Source: Stenotrophomonas sp. ATCM1_4
Lineage (GTDB): Bacteria > Pseudomonadota > Gammaproteobacteria > Xanthomonadales > Xanthomonadaceae
Assembly: GCF_004348115.1 (NCBI RefSeq)
Contig: NZ_QPFB01000001.1
Span: forward strand, 1,908,773 to 1,972,772
Direction of reading: 5' to 3'
Length of the DNA stretch: 64,000 bases
Shown here: positions 27,956-36,100 of the stretch, piece after piece
Layout of the letters: each line of letters starts with the position of its first letter
How positions within the stretch are numbered: the stretch's first letter is position 1
Program-made: the position numbers and the translations under genes
The notes under the pieces: generated by a model
The model's input: only the letters and a program-made list of their open reading frames with translations
Told to the model about the DNA's origin: nothing
The model's database searches: none

Positions 27956-28267
27956 CTATTGGCAGCCGGCCATGCAGCTGTTGAGGCGCTCGCCGCACAC
28001 TGCCGCGGCCGAACGGTTCTGGCAGAACGCCTGCGAGGTCTGGCAGGCACCGCGCAGCTCCGGGTTGGTGATCTTGTCGCACTGGTTGTTCCGGCCCGCC
28101 TCGCCGCAATCCCCGTAACTGCGCGGGTTGGCATTGCAGGCCTGGTAGCGGCTCTGGCAATAGGTCACGCAGGCCGCCGGATCCTTGGGAGCATCGCGCC
28201 AACCGCCATTGCTGCAGGCGGCAAGCAGCAGCACCGTCGAAACCATCACCCATCCGAATCCGCGCAT
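27956..28267 (-). CDS. Small cysteine-rich lipoprotein of unknown function
   Basis: Protein of 103 residues. The signal ends LLLAAC, so Cys18 should be lipidated. The mature part has about ten further cysteines in short, spaced pairs such as ACVTYCQSRYQAC, ACQTSQAFC and SCMAGC, suggesting several disulfides in the periplasm. AGGAAGG precedes the ATG at 28265-28267. No known domain is recognised; the even spacing resembles small disulfide-stapled envelope proteins. The REP-type pair directly downstream may act as its terminator. Confidence 0.75.
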   Translation of the reverse strand: MRGFGWVMVSTVLLLAACSNGGWRDAPKDPAACVTYCQSRYQACNANPRSYGDCGEAGRNNQCDKITNPELRGACQTSQAFCQNRSAAAVCGERLNSCMAGCQ

Positions 28268-28288
28268 CGGCCCTTCCTCGAAAACGAC

Positions 28289-28315
28289 GATGGCCCGAGC
28301 ATAGCCCGGGCCATC
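28289..28315 (-). terminator. Hairpin after the fumarase gene
   Basis: Nine-bp stem GATGGCCCG (28289-28297) and CGGGCCATC (28307-28315) with a 9-nt loop, 29 nt past the fumarase stop and just before the lipoprotein start. On the minus strand it is followed by GTCGTTTTCG. Confidence 0.65.
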
Positions 28316-28343
28316 GCGATATCTCCAGTGACAGTGGCGAGAC

Positions 28344-29861
28344 TTACTCCACGATCACCGGAATCTTGCCGATGCGGGCCTGCCACTCACGCGGGCCGGT
28401 CTTGTGCACCGATTCGCCGGTGGAATCCACCGCCACGGTCACCGGCATGTCCTGCACGGTGAACTCGTAGATCGCTTCCATCCCCAGGTCAGCGAAGCCC
28501 ACCACCCTGGAGGCCTTGATCGCCTTGGACACCAGGTAGGCCGAACCGCCGACCGCCATCAGGTAGGCCGACTTGTTGTCACGGATGGCCTCGATCGCGG
28601 CCGGGCCACGCTCGGCCTTGCCGACCATGCCCAGCAGGCCGGTCTGCTCCAGGATCTGGCGGGTGAACTTGTCCATGCGGGTGGCGGTGGTCGGGCCGGC
28701 CGGGCCCACCACTTCGTCGCGCACCGGATCGACCGGGCCCACGTAGTAGATGAAACGGCCCTTCAGGTCGACCGGCAGTTCTTCACCCTTGTTGAGCATG
28801 TCGACCATGCGCTTGTGCGCGGCGTCGCGGCCGGTCAGCAGCTTGCCGTTGAGCAGCAGGGTCTGGCCCGGCTTCCAGCTGGCCACTTCTTCCGGAGTGA
28901 CGGTGTCCAAGTCGACACGGGTGCCCTTGGAGGCGTCGTAGGTGATCTGCGGCCAGTCTTCCAGCGACGGCGGCTCCAGCATCACCGGGCCGCTGCCGTC
29001 CAGGGTGAAGTGCGCATGGCGGGTGGCGGCGCAGTTCGGGATCATCGCCACCGGCAGGTTGGCGGCGTGGGTCGGGAAGTCCTTGACCTTGATGTCCAGC
29101 ACCGTGGTCAGGCCGCCCAGGCCCTGCGCACCGATGCCCAGCGCGTTGACCTTCTCGTACAGCTCCAGGCGCAGCTCTTCGGCGCGGTTGGACGCGCCAC
29201 GGGCCTGCAGGTCGGTGATGTCGATCGGCTCCATCAGCGATTCCTTGGCCAGCAGCATCGCCTTCTCGGCGGTGCCGCCGATGCCAATGCCGAGCATGCC
29301 CGGCGGGCACCAGCCGGCGCCCATGGTCGGCACGGTCTTGAGCACCCAGTCAACGATGGAGTCGGACGGGTTGAGCATGGCGAACTTGCTCTTGGCCTCC
29401 GAGCCACCGCCCTTGGCGGCCACGATCACATCGACCGTGTCACCCGGCACGACCTTGATGTTGACCACGCCCGGGGTGTTGTCCTTGGTGTTGGTACGCT
29501 TGCCGGCCGGGTCGGCCAGCACAGAGGCGCGCAGCTTGTTGTCCGGGTAGGCGTAGGCGCGGCGGATGCCCTCGTTGGCCATGTCCTCGACGCCCATGGT
29601 GGCGTCGTCCCAGCGCACGTTCATGCCGATTTCCAGGAACACGGTGACGATGCCGGTGTCCTGGCAGATCGGGCGGTGGCCCTCGGCGCACATGCGCGAG
29701 TTGATCAGGATCTGCGCGATCGCCTCCTTGGCGGCCGGCGATTCCTCGCGCTCGTAGGCGGCGGCGAGGTTCTTGATGTAGTCGACCGGGTGGTAGTACG
29801 AGATGTACTGCAGCGCGTCGGCGACGGACTGGATGAGGTCTTCCTGCTTGATCGATGTCAC
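28344..29861 (-). CDS. fumA: Class I (iron-sulfur) fumarate hydratase
   Basis: Protein of 505 residues starting at a GTG. It is the two-domain, oxygen-sensitive class I fumarase: candidate [4Fe-4S] ligand cysteines are in PICQDTGIV, GAGWCPPGML and IPNCAATRHAHF, and the C-terminal domain contains GPTTATRMDKFT and VVGFADLGMEAIYEF. It interconverts fumarate and malate in the TCA cycle. Length fits the roughly 500-residue family, shorter than E. coli FumA (548) at the N-terminus. The gene is divergent from the ECF sigma gene, whose promoter lies in the 137-bp gap. FumB-type naming is equally valid. Confidence 0.95.
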   Translation of the reverse strand: MTSIKQEDLIQSVADALQYISYYHPVDYIKNLAAAYEREESPAAKEAIAQILINSRMCAEGHRPICQDTGIVTVFLEIGMNVRWDDATMGVEDMANEGIRRAYAYPDNKLRASVLADPAGKRTNTKDNTPGVVNIKVVPGDTVDVIVAAKGGGSEAKSKFAMLNPSDSIVDWVLKTVPTMGAGWCPPGMLGIGIGGTAEKAMLLAKESLMEPIDITDLQARGASNRAEELRLELYEKVNALGIGAQGLGGLTTVLDIKVKDFPTHAANLPVAMIPNCAATRHAHFTLDGSGPVMLEPPSLEDWPQITYDASKGTRVDLDTVTPEEVASWKPGQTLLLNGKLLTGRDAAHKRMVDMLNKGEELPVDLKGRFIYYVGPVDPVRDEVVGPAGPTTATRMDKFTRQILEQTGLLGMVGKAERGPAAIEAIRDNKSAYLMAVGGSAYLVSKAIKASRVVGFADLGMEAIYEFTVQDMPVTVAVDSTGESVHKTGPREWQARIGKIPVIVE

Positions 29862-29963
29862 GGCTTGCTCGCTTGCTGAAGGCTGGCGGGGGTTCAGCCG
29901 GGCATTTTACGCCCTGCCGCCAACCCGTGCTCCCGTGCATCGCGCCCGGCGGCGCTCCTACAC

Positions 29964-29990
29964 TGTCACGCCGGTCCGCGCTGCCGCGTC
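29964..29990 (+). promoter_or_regulatory. ECF41-type promoter before the sigma factor gene
   Basis: TGTCACG (29964-29970), exactly 16 nt, CGTC (29987-29990). This fits the TGTCACA-N16-CGTC consensus described for ECF41 sigma factors with one mismatch and points to autoregulation. A start 6-8 nt after CGTC would fall at or just before the ATG at 29999, giving a leaderless or nearly leaderless mRNA. Confidence 0.8.
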
Positions 29991-29998
29991 CTTGTCGC

Positions 29999-30898
29999 AT
30001 GAACGCCGAAACCCCCTTCCAGACCCACCGCCCGCGCCTGATGGCGCTCGCTTACCGCCTGCTCGGCAGCCGTGCCGATGCCGAGGACATCGTCCAGGAC
30101 GCCTGGCTACGCTGGGCCGAGGCGGCCCCGGGCAGCATCGCCGACCCGGAAGCCTGGCTGGTCACCGTCACCACCCGGCTGGGGCTGGACCGCCTGCGTG
30201 CCGCCTCCCGGCAGCGCGTGGACTACATCGGCCCCTGGCTGCCGGAGCCGCTGCAGGTCTCGCTGGACCTGCCCGCCCCACCCGCCCCGGACCAGGTCCA
30301 CGCCCTGGCCCAGGACCTGTCGCTGGCCTTCCTGACCCTGCTCGAACAGCTCAGCCCCGACGAACGTGCCGCCTTCCTGCTCAAGGAGGTGTTCGACCAC
30401 GACTATCCGCAGATCGCCCGCCTGCTCGGCCACGGCCAGGCCAACTGCCGCCAGCTGGTCCACCGCGCCCGCCAGCGCCTGCAGGCCGGCCGGCCGCGCT
30501 TCGAAGCCGATGGCACCCAGCACCGCCAGCTGTTGGCGCGCTTCATGGACGCCTGCCAGGACGGCGACAGCGATGCCATCCAGGCCTTGCTGCACACCAA
30601 TGCGCGCCTGCTTTCCGACGGCGGCGGCGTGGTGACCGCGGCAATCCGTCCGTTGCTCGGCGCCGAGCGCATCGGCCGCCTGTTCTGGGCCATCGCGCGG
30701 CGTGGTGGCGCCCAACCGGCCCGGCTGGGCAGCGTCAACGGACAACCGGCCATCCTGCGTTTCCACGCCGGCCAGCTGCACTCGGTCACCACCATCGAGG
30801 TGGTCGATGGCCGCATCGCCACCATCTACAGCGTGCTCAATCCGAACAAGCTGCCCAACTCTGTCACAGCCGGCGACGCTGGCGCGTCCTTGCAGTGA
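29999..30898 (+). CDS. sigJ: ECF41-type RNA polymerase sigma factor with SnoaL-like C-terminal domain
   Basis: Protein of 299 residues. Sigma2 is residues about 8-75 (LMALAYRLLGSRADAEDIVQ), sigma4 about 107-165 (EQLSPDERAAFLLKEVFDHD), and a SnoaL-like domain fills 170-299. The ECF41 hallmarks are all present: WLPEP in the linker (80-84), DGGG (207-210) and NPNKL (281-285), the motifs by which the C-terminal domain controls activity in place of an anti-sigma factor. The next gene is a carboxymuconolactone-decarboxylase-like protein, the typical ECF41 target class. Matching promoters precede both genes. The signal sensed is unknown. SigJ is a loose name from mycobacterial homologues. Confidence 0.95.
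   Translation: MNAETPFQTHRPRLMALAYRLLGSRADAEDIVQDAWLRWAEAAPGSIADPEAWLVTVTTRLGLDRLRAASRQRVDYIGPWLPEPLQVSLDLPAPPAPDQVHALAQDLSLAFLTLLEQLSPDERAAFLLKEVFDHDYPQIARLLGHGQANCRQLVHRARQRLQAGRPRFEADGTQHRQLLARFMDACQDGDSDAIQALLHTNARLLSDGGGVVTAAIRPLLGAERIGRLFWAIARRGGAQPARLGSVNGQPAILRFHAGQLHSVTTIEVVDGRIATIYSVLNPNKLPNSVTAGDAGASLQ
30862..30888 (+). promoter_or_regulatory. ECF41-type promoter before the carboxymuconolactone-decarboxylase gene
   Basis: TGTCACA (30862-30868), exactly 16 nt, CGTC (30885-30888): a perfect match to the ECF41 consensus. It is embedded in the last codons of the sigma gene and points at the next gene, giving a leader of about 37 nt to ATG 30932. The spacer also resembles that of the sigma gene's own promoter. 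Confidence 0.85.
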
Positions 30899-30931
30899 AA
30901 GACGGCCACCGTGGCCGTCATGGAGCCCATG

Positions 30932-31381
30932 ATGTCTTCGTCCAATTCCCCCCGCGTCCCCTATACCCGCCTGGCTGCCGAGGCGTTCAAGGGCCTGCTC
31001 GCCACCAGCAAGGCCGTGCACGACAGCTCCATCGACTCGGACCTGCTTGAACTGGTGTTCCTGCGGGTGTCGCAGATCAATGGCTGCGGCTACTGCATGG
31101 ACATGCATGCGACCACGCTGCGCAAGGCCGGCATCGCGCCGCGCAAGCTCGACACCCTGCCGGCCTGGCATGAAAGCCGCTTCTTCGATGCCCGCGAGCG
31201 CGCCGCACTGGGCTGGGCCGAAGCCCTGACCCGCCTGCCCGACGGCGCCCCGTCGCAGGCTGCCTTCGACGCCCTGGCGCCGCACTTCGATGACAAGGGC
31301 ATCAGCGACCTGAGCATGGGCGTGGCGGTGATCAACGCCTGGAACCGGCTGGGCGCGGGCCTGCTGCCACCGCTTCCCTGA
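30932..31381 (+). CDS. Carboxymuconolactone decarboxylase (AhpD-like) family protein
   Basis: Protein of 149 residues. INGCGYCMDMHATTLRKAG holds the AhpD-type CxxC-x3-H redox centre (Cys52, Cys55, His59). GGAG at 30922-30925 supports ATG 30932 over GTG 30911 and ATG 30920/30929. Proteins of this type are the usual regulatory partners of ECF41 sigma factors and may reduce alkyl peroxides or act on unknown small molecules. Its promoter matches the one before the sigma gene, so it is the likely main target. Confidence 0.93.
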   Translation: MSSSNSPRVPYTRLAAEAFKGLLATSKAVHDSSIDSDLLELVFLRVSQINGCGYCMDMHATTLRKAGIAPRKLDTLPAWHESRFFDARERAALGWAEALTRLPDGAPSQAAFDALAPHFDDKGISDLSMGVAVINAWNRLGAGLLPPLP

Positions 31382-31459
31382 GAAAGCGCCAGGCAAGCAC
31401 CCGGCCAGCGTCGCCCGGTCCGATGGCCGGTTCCCGCGCCAGACCGCACAATACGCGGC

Positions 31460-32104
31460 ATGGGAACCCTCGTCCTGATCCTCGACCTCATCGGCACCTT
31501 CGTCTTCGCCCTGTCCGGGGCGACGATGGGGGTGCGCCGGCGGCTGGATATCTTCGGCGTGCTGGTGCTGTCCTTCGCCGCCGCGCTGGCCGGCGGCATC
31601 ACCCGCGACCTGCTGATCGGCGCCACCCCGGTCGCGGCGATCAGTGACTGGCGCTACCCGGCCATCACCCTGGCCGCAGGCGTGGTGACGTTCTTCTGGG
31701 CACCGCTGATCGAGCGCCTGCAGTACCCGGTGCGGATGTTCGATGCGATGGGCCTGGCCCTGTTCGCGGTGGCCGGCACGCAGAAGGCGCTGGCGTTCGG
31801 CATCGCCCCGCCGATGGCCGCCGCGTTGGGCATGTTGACCGGCATCGGCGGCGGCATCGCTCGCGACGTACTGCTGGCGCAGGTGCCGCTGGTGCTGCAG
31901 GCCGAGCTGTACGCGGTGGCCGCGTTGGCCGGCGCGGCGGTCGTGGCCGTGGGCTACTGGCTGGGCCTGCCGCCCCTGCCCTGCGCACTGGCCGGCGCCG
32001 CGCTGTGCTTCGGGCTGCGCATGATGGCCATGCATTTCGGCTGGCACCTGCCGGTGGCGCTGCAGTCCTCCGATCCGCCACCGCCGGAAGGCCCGCGCCG
32101 CTGA
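31460..32104 (+). CDS. Trimeric intracellular cation channel (TRIC/YadS, UPF0126) family protein
   Basis: Protein of 214 residues with seven hydrophobic segments arranged as two repeats of three plus one. FVFALSGATMGVRRRLDIFGV and LFAVAGTQKALAFGIAPP are paired half-repeat starts, each followed by GGITRDLLIG or GGIARDVLLA. This internal duplication with GG...RD is diagnostic of bacterial TRIC/YadS channels, which pass monovalent cations in reconstituted systems. Some are amino-acid related (glycine-linked). Role here unknown. The gene is monocistronic. Confidence 0.93.
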   Translation: MGTLVLILDLIGTFVFALSGATMGVRRRLDIFGVLVLSFAAALAGGITRDLLIGATPVAAISDWRYPAITLAAGVVTFFWAPLIERLQYPVRMFDAMGLALFAVAGTQKALAFGIAPPMAAALGMLTGIGGGIARDVLLAQVPLVLQAELYAVAALAGAAVVAVGYWLGLPPLPCALAGAALCFGLRMMAMHFGWHLPVALQSSDPPPPEGPRR

Positions 32105-32178
32105 GCCTGCCGAACGGGAAGTAACGACATGCTCACGCCGCTTGCGCCATGTTGGGGCTTCTTTTGCAGGAGACGACC

Positions 32179-32496
32179 ATGGCATCACAACGTTCCGACA
32201 CCCTGATTGGCGATGACGTGGTCCGCAGCCTCGGCCAGCAGGGCCAGTCCTCGCAGGTCCTGGTTCAGGTCAAGGATGGGCAGGTCACGCTGTCCGGTGA
32301 CGTCCCCAGCACCGCCGCCAAGCATCAGGTCGAACAGTTGGTGGCGGGCATTGATGGCGTGCGCGGCGTGCACAACCACCTCAATGTCGACACCGGCACC
32401 CGCTCGTTCGGTGAACGCGGCCAGGCCGTGCGCGATAACCCCGACGGCCGCGACGACGCACAGATGGGCGACATCGACCTCGGCAAGGACGGCTGA
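32179..32496 (+). CDS. BON domain protein
   Basis: Protein of 105 residues with one BON domain (residues about 12-75): VQVKDGQVTLSGDVPSTAAKHQVEQL and GVRGVHNHL are the classical VxLxGxV and V...V-N-L segments. BON domains bind phospholipid surfaces or ligands. No signal peptide is found, so it is probably cytoplasmic, unlike OsmY. AGGAG lies 7 nt before ATG 32179. The C-terminal tail is acidic (RDDAQMGDIDLGKDG). It is upstream of the ABC exporter by 50 nt. Confidence 0.85.
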   Translation: MASQRSDTLIGDDVVRSLGQQGQSSQVLVQVKDGQVTLSGDVPSTAAKHQVEQLVAGIDGVRGVHNHLNVDTGTRSFGERGQAVRDNPDGRDDAQMGDIDLGKDG

Positions 32497-32546
32497 ACGC
32501 AGCGGTACGCGGTAACCTGAAGCGGCCCCCGTCCGCCTGAGCCGCC

Positions 32547-34418
32547 ATGCCGCATCCCGCTTCCGCACCGACCAACGCCTCGGGCAAGCAACCCAGTTTC
32601 CGTGAGCGCATGGATGCCATGCGCAACCTGCCGCCGTTCCTGCGGCAGGTCTGGCAGACCAGCCGCTGGTTGACCCTCACCAGCCTGGGCCTGCGCCTGA
32701 TCCGCGCGCTGATGCCGGTGGCGATGCTGTACGTGGGCAAGCTGATCATCGACGAGGCCGTGCGCCTGGCCGCTGCCGGCGCGATGCCGCCGCTGGGCGA
32801 GGCGCTGGCCAGCGGCCACCTCAGCACCCTGCTGGAACTGCTGCTGCTCGAACTGGGCATCGCCATCGGCTCGGACCTGCTCGGCCGGCTGGTCAATTAC
32901 GCCGATTCATTGCTGTCGGAGCTGTTCACCAACGCGACCAGCGTGCGCCTGATGGAGCATGCCGCCGAGCTGGACCTGGAGGACTTCGAGGACCCGGACC
33001 TGCAGGACAAGCTCGACCGCGCCCGGCGCCAGACCATGGGCCGCATGAGCCTGATGGCGCAGCTGTTCGGGCAGGCGCAGGACATGATCACCGTGATCAG
33101 TTTCGCCGCCGGCCTGGTGATGTACGCACCGTGGCTGATGCTGTTGCTGGCGGTGGCGCTGGTGCCGGCCTTCATCGGCGAATCGCACTTCAACACGCTG
33201 GGCTATTCGCTCAATTTCAGCTGGACGCCGGAGCGGCGCCAGCTTGACTACCTGCGCCAGGTCGGCGCCAGCGTCGAGACCGCCAAGGAGGTGAAGATCT
33301 TCAACCTCCACCGCTTCCTGATCGACCGCTACAAGCTGCTGGCCGAACGCTTCTACCGCGCCAACCGCGCCTTGGCACGCAAGCGTGCGGTATGGGGCAC
33401 GCTGCTGGCCGCGCTCGGCACGCTGGGCTACTACGCCGCCTATGCCTACATCGCCTGGCGCACCATCCGTGGCGAGTTCAGCATCGGCGACCTGACCTTC
33501 CTGTCGGGCAGCTTCATGCGCCTGCGCCAACTGCTCGAAGGCCTGCTGAGCGGCTTCTCGCAGGTGGCCAGCCAGGCCTTGTACCTGGACGACCTGTTCT
33601 CGTTCTTCGCGATCAAGCCCGAGATCCATTCCACCCCGGACGCCATCGCCATCCCGCGCCCCATCCGCGAGGGCTTCGTGTTCGAGAACGTCGGCTTCCG
33701 CTACCCCGATGCCGCACGCTGGGCAGTGCGGCACCTCGACTTCCAGTTGCGTGCGGGCGAAGTGATCGCGCTGGTCGGCGAGAACGGTGCCGGCAAGACC
33801 ACCCTGGTCAAGCTGCTCGCACGGCTGTACGACCCCGATGAGGGCCGCATCCTGCTCGATGGCCGCGACCTGCGCGACTATGACCTGGACGACCTGCGCG
33901 CCAACATGGGCGTGATCTTCCAGGACTTCGTGCGCTACCACCTGTCGGCCGGGGAAAACATCGGCGTCGGGCTGGTCGAAGCCATGGACGACCAGGCCCG
34001 CATCCGCGATGCCGCCCATCGCGCGCTGGCCGACGAGGTGATCGAAGGCCTGCCCAATGGCTACGCGCAGTTGATCGGCCGCCGCTTCAAGACCGGCGTG
34101 GACTTGTCCGGCGGCCAGTGGCAGAAGATCGCCATCGCCCGCGCCTACATGCGCGATGCGCAGGTGATGATCCTCGACGAGCCCACTGCCGCGTTGGACG
34201 CACGCGCCGAGTTCGAGGTGTTCCAGCGCTTCAAGGAGTTGTCGGACAACCGCACCGCCGTACTGATCTCGCACCGCTTCTCCTCGGTTCGCATGGCCGA
34301 CCGCATCCTGGTGCTGGCCGACGGCCGCATCGAGGCCAGCGGCACCCACGCGCAGTTGATGACCGAAGGTGGCCGCTACGCCGAGCTGTTCGAGCTGCAG
34401 GCGGCGGGTTACCGCTGA
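32547..34418 (+). CDS. ABC exporter, fused membrane and ATPase domains
   Basis: Protein of 623 residues. The N-terminal transmembrane half (about 1-345, six helices) includes DLEDFEDPDLQDKLDRARRQ, a type-IV exporter coupling region. The ATPase half has Walker A VGENGAGKTTLVKLL, the signature VDLSGGQWQKIAIARAY, Walker B QVMILDEPTAALDARAE and the H-loop LISHRF. It should work as a homodimer exporting lipids, peptides or drugs from the inner membrane; the substrate is not evident. No accessory protein gene is adjacent. Confidence 0.9.
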   Translation: MPHPASAPTNASGKQPSFRERMDAMRNLPPFLRQVWQTSRWLTLTSLGLRLIRALMPVAMLYVGKLIIDEAVRLAAAGAMPPLGEALASGHLSTLLELLLLELGIAIGSDLLGRLVNYADSLLSELFTNATSVRLMEHAAELDLEDFEDPDLQDKLDRARRQTMGRMSLMAQLFGQAQDMITVISFAAGLVMYAPWLMLLLAVALVPAFIGESHFNTLGYSLNFSWTPERRQLDYLRQVGASVETAKEVKIFNLHRFLIDRYKLLAERFYRANRALARKRAVWGTLLAALGTLGYYAAYAYIAWRTIRGEFSIGDLTFLSGSFMRLRQLLEGLLSGFSQVASQALYLDDLFSFFAIKPEIHSTPDAIAIPRPIREGFVFENVGFRYPDAARWAVRHLDFQLRAGEVIALVGENGAGKTTLVKLLARLYDPDEGRILLDGRDLRDYDLDDLRANMGVIFQDFVRYHLSAGENIGVGLVEAMDDQARIRDAAHRALADEVIEGLPNGYAQLIGRRFKTGVDLSGGQWQKIAIARAYMRDAQVMILDEPTAALDARAEFEVFQRFKELSDNRTAVLISHRFSSVRMADRILVLADGRIEASGTHAQLMTEGGRYAELFELQAAGYR

Positions 34419-34531
34419 GCCGGGAAGCCAGCGGAGGGTGCCGAGCCATGCCCCCTCCCCGACCCGTCCCTTGCCTGCGGCAAAGGGAGGGCGCCGAACC
34501 GCTTCTCCGGCGATGGGACCGAGTAAATCGC

Positions 34532-34558
34532 CTCAAATGCGATTCATTCCCATTTGAG
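34532..34558. promoter_or_regulatory. Inverted repeat/Fur-box-like site upstream of fpr
   Basis: CTCAAATG (34532-34539) and CATTTGAG (34551-34558) form a perfect 8-bp inverted repeat with 11-nt spacer. Its core AATGCGATTCATTCCCATT (34536-34554) agrees with the Fur-box form AATGAGAATnATTCTCATT at 15 of 18 fixed positions. A candidate -10 box, TAGAAT, is at 34569-34574, so the site overlaps where a -35 element would be. Confidence 0.5.
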
Positions 34559-34605
34559 TCAATTCGGCTAGAATAGCCGCGACACTCCAAATCCGAACCA
34601 CAGCA

Positions 34606-35388
34606 ATGTCTTCCGCTTTTGGCGCCGAAACGGTGCTCGAAGTCCGTCACTGGACGGACGCCTACTTCAGTTTCTCCACCACCCGCGACAGCGGCTTCCG
34701 CTTCGACAACGGCCAGTTCGTGATGATCGGCCTGGAAAACGAAGGCGCCCGCCCGCTGATGCGCGCCTATTCCATCGCCAGCGCCAACTGGGAAGAGCAG
34801 CTGCACTTCTTCAGCATCAAGGTGCAGGACGGCCCGCTGACCTCGCGCCTGCAGCACCTGAAGGTGGGCGACAAGGTCCTGGTCGGCAAGAAGCCCACCG
34901 GCACCCTGCTGATCAGCGACCTGCACCCGGGCAAGCACCTGTACCTGCTGGGCACCGGTACCGGCCTGGCGCCCTGGCTGAGCATCGTCAAGGACCCGGA
35001 AACCTACGAGCGCTTCGAGAAGGTCATCGTCTGCCACGGCGTGCGCTTCGAGAAAGACCTGGCCTACCGCGACTACTTTGAGAAGGAACTGCCGCAGGAC
35101 GAGATCCTGGGCGACATCGTCCGCGACAAGCTGCTGTACTACCCGGCGGTCACCCGCGAGCCGTTCCCCAACCAGGGCCGGTTGACCACGCTGATGGAAA
35201 CCGGGCAGATGCAGCAACGCCTGGGCCTGCCGACGCTGGACCCGGCCAACGACCGCTTCATGATCTGCGGTAGCCCGCAGATGCTGGCCGACCTGCGCAG
35301 CGTGCTCGACGCACGCGGCTTCGAAGTATCCACCCGCATCGGCACGCCGGGGCACTACGTGTTCGAGCGGGCCTTCGTCGAGAAGTAA
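34606..35388 (+). CDS. fpr: Ferredoxin/flavodoxin-NADP reductase
   Basis: Protein of 260 residues. RAYSIASANWEEQLHFF binds FAD, PTGTLLISDL and the NADP loop LLGTGTGLAPWLSIV follow, with MICGSPQML and the C-terminal VFERAFVEK ending typical of subclass IA bacterial FNRs. It transfers electrons between NADPH and ferredoxin or flavodoxin, supporting oxidative-stress response and Fe-S or haem metabolism. A palindromic, Fur-box-like sequence upstream suggests iron or redox control (inference). Length agrees with the family (about 257). Confidence 0.94.
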   Translation: MSSAFGAETVLEVRHWTDAYFSFSTTRDSGFRFDNGQFVMIGLENEGARPLMRAYSIASANWEEQLHFFSIKVQDGPLTSRLQHLKVGDKVLVGKKPTGTLLISDLHPGKHLYLLGTGTGLAPWLSIVKDPETYERFEKVIVCHGVRFEKDLAYRDYFEKELPQDEILGDIVRDKLLYYPAVTREPFPNQGRLTTLMETGQMQQRLGLPTLDPANDRFMICGSPQMLADLRSVLDARGFEVSTRIGTPGHYVFERAFVEK

Positions 35389-35417
35389 GCCAGGCAAGCA
35401 CCCGGCGTGACCACGTG

Positions 35418-35450
35418 CAACGGCTGGGTCCTGCGGGGATCCAGCCGTTG
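35418..35450. terminator. Hairpin between convergent fpr and glutathione-peroxidase genes
   Basis: Ten-bp stem CAACGGCTGG (35418-35427) and CCAGCCGTTG (35441-35450), 13-nt loop, located between stops at 35388 and 35465. It can act for both strands. Confidence 0.65.
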
Positions 35451-35464
35451 TCGTATCCGGCGGC

Positions 35465-35947
35465 TCAGCCCAGCGCCGCGCGGATATCCGCTTCCAGCGA
35501 TTCCGGACGCGCGGTCGGCGCGTAGCGGGCAAGTACCTGCCCGTCGCGGCCAACCAGGAACTTGCTGAAGTTCCACTTGATCGCACCGATGCCCAGCGCC
35601 CCGCGCTTCTGCCGTTGCAGCCAGTGCCAGAGCGGATGGGCCTCCGGGCCGTTGACCTTGATCTTGCCCGACATCGGGAAGCTCACCCCGTAATTGAGCG
35701 CACAGAAGCTGGCGATCTCACCGGCTTCACCCGGCTCCTGGTGGCCGAACTGGTCGCAGGGGAAGCCGATCACCACCAGGCCCAGCGGCCCCAGCTCACG
35801 CCACAGGCGCTCCAGCCCTTCGTACTGCGGCGTGAATCCGCATTTGGAGGCGGTGTTGACCAGCAGCAGCACCTTGCCGCGGAATCCGTCGAGCGCCAGC
35901 GGCTGCCCATCCAGCGCCGTGGTCTGGAAATCGTATGCACTGGTCAT
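35465..35947 (-). CDS. Glutathione peroxidase family protein
   Basis: Protein of 160 residues. LVNTASKCGFTPQYEGLERL carries the catalytic cysteine, GFPCDQFGHQEPG supplies the conserved Gln region and a second cysteine, and KWNFSKFLVGRDG supplies the catalytic Trp/Asn. This is the BtuE/bacterial GPx layout using cysteine rather than selenocysteine, reducing hydroperoxides with thioredoxin or glutathione. GGAGG lies 8 nt before ATG 35945-35947. Convergent to fpr. Confidence 0.93.
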   Translation of the reverse strand: MTSAYDFQTTALDGQPLALDGFRGKVLLLVNTASKCGFTPQYEGLERLWRELGPLGLVVIGFPCDQFGHQEPGEAGEIASFCALNYGVSFPMSGKIKVNGPEAHPLWHWLQRQKRGALGIGAIKWNFSKFLVGRDGQVLARYAPTARPESLEADIRAALG

Positions 35948-36100
35948 GGCTGCACCTCCGGAATGAGCCTGCAAGCCTACGTCATCGCGGTCTCATCGGC
36001 GGCCAACATACGCCAACCGCCTCGCCCATGCCGTTCGGCACACCCCCTGCCCTGCGCCCCGGGTTACCCTTTCCGATCAGTCTTATCCGGAGTTTCCGAC

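Noticed and set aside
32907..34349. Long antisense frame over the ABC exporter
   Set aside because: It is a shadow of an intact ABC transporter on the plus strand, with Walker and signature motifs in place.
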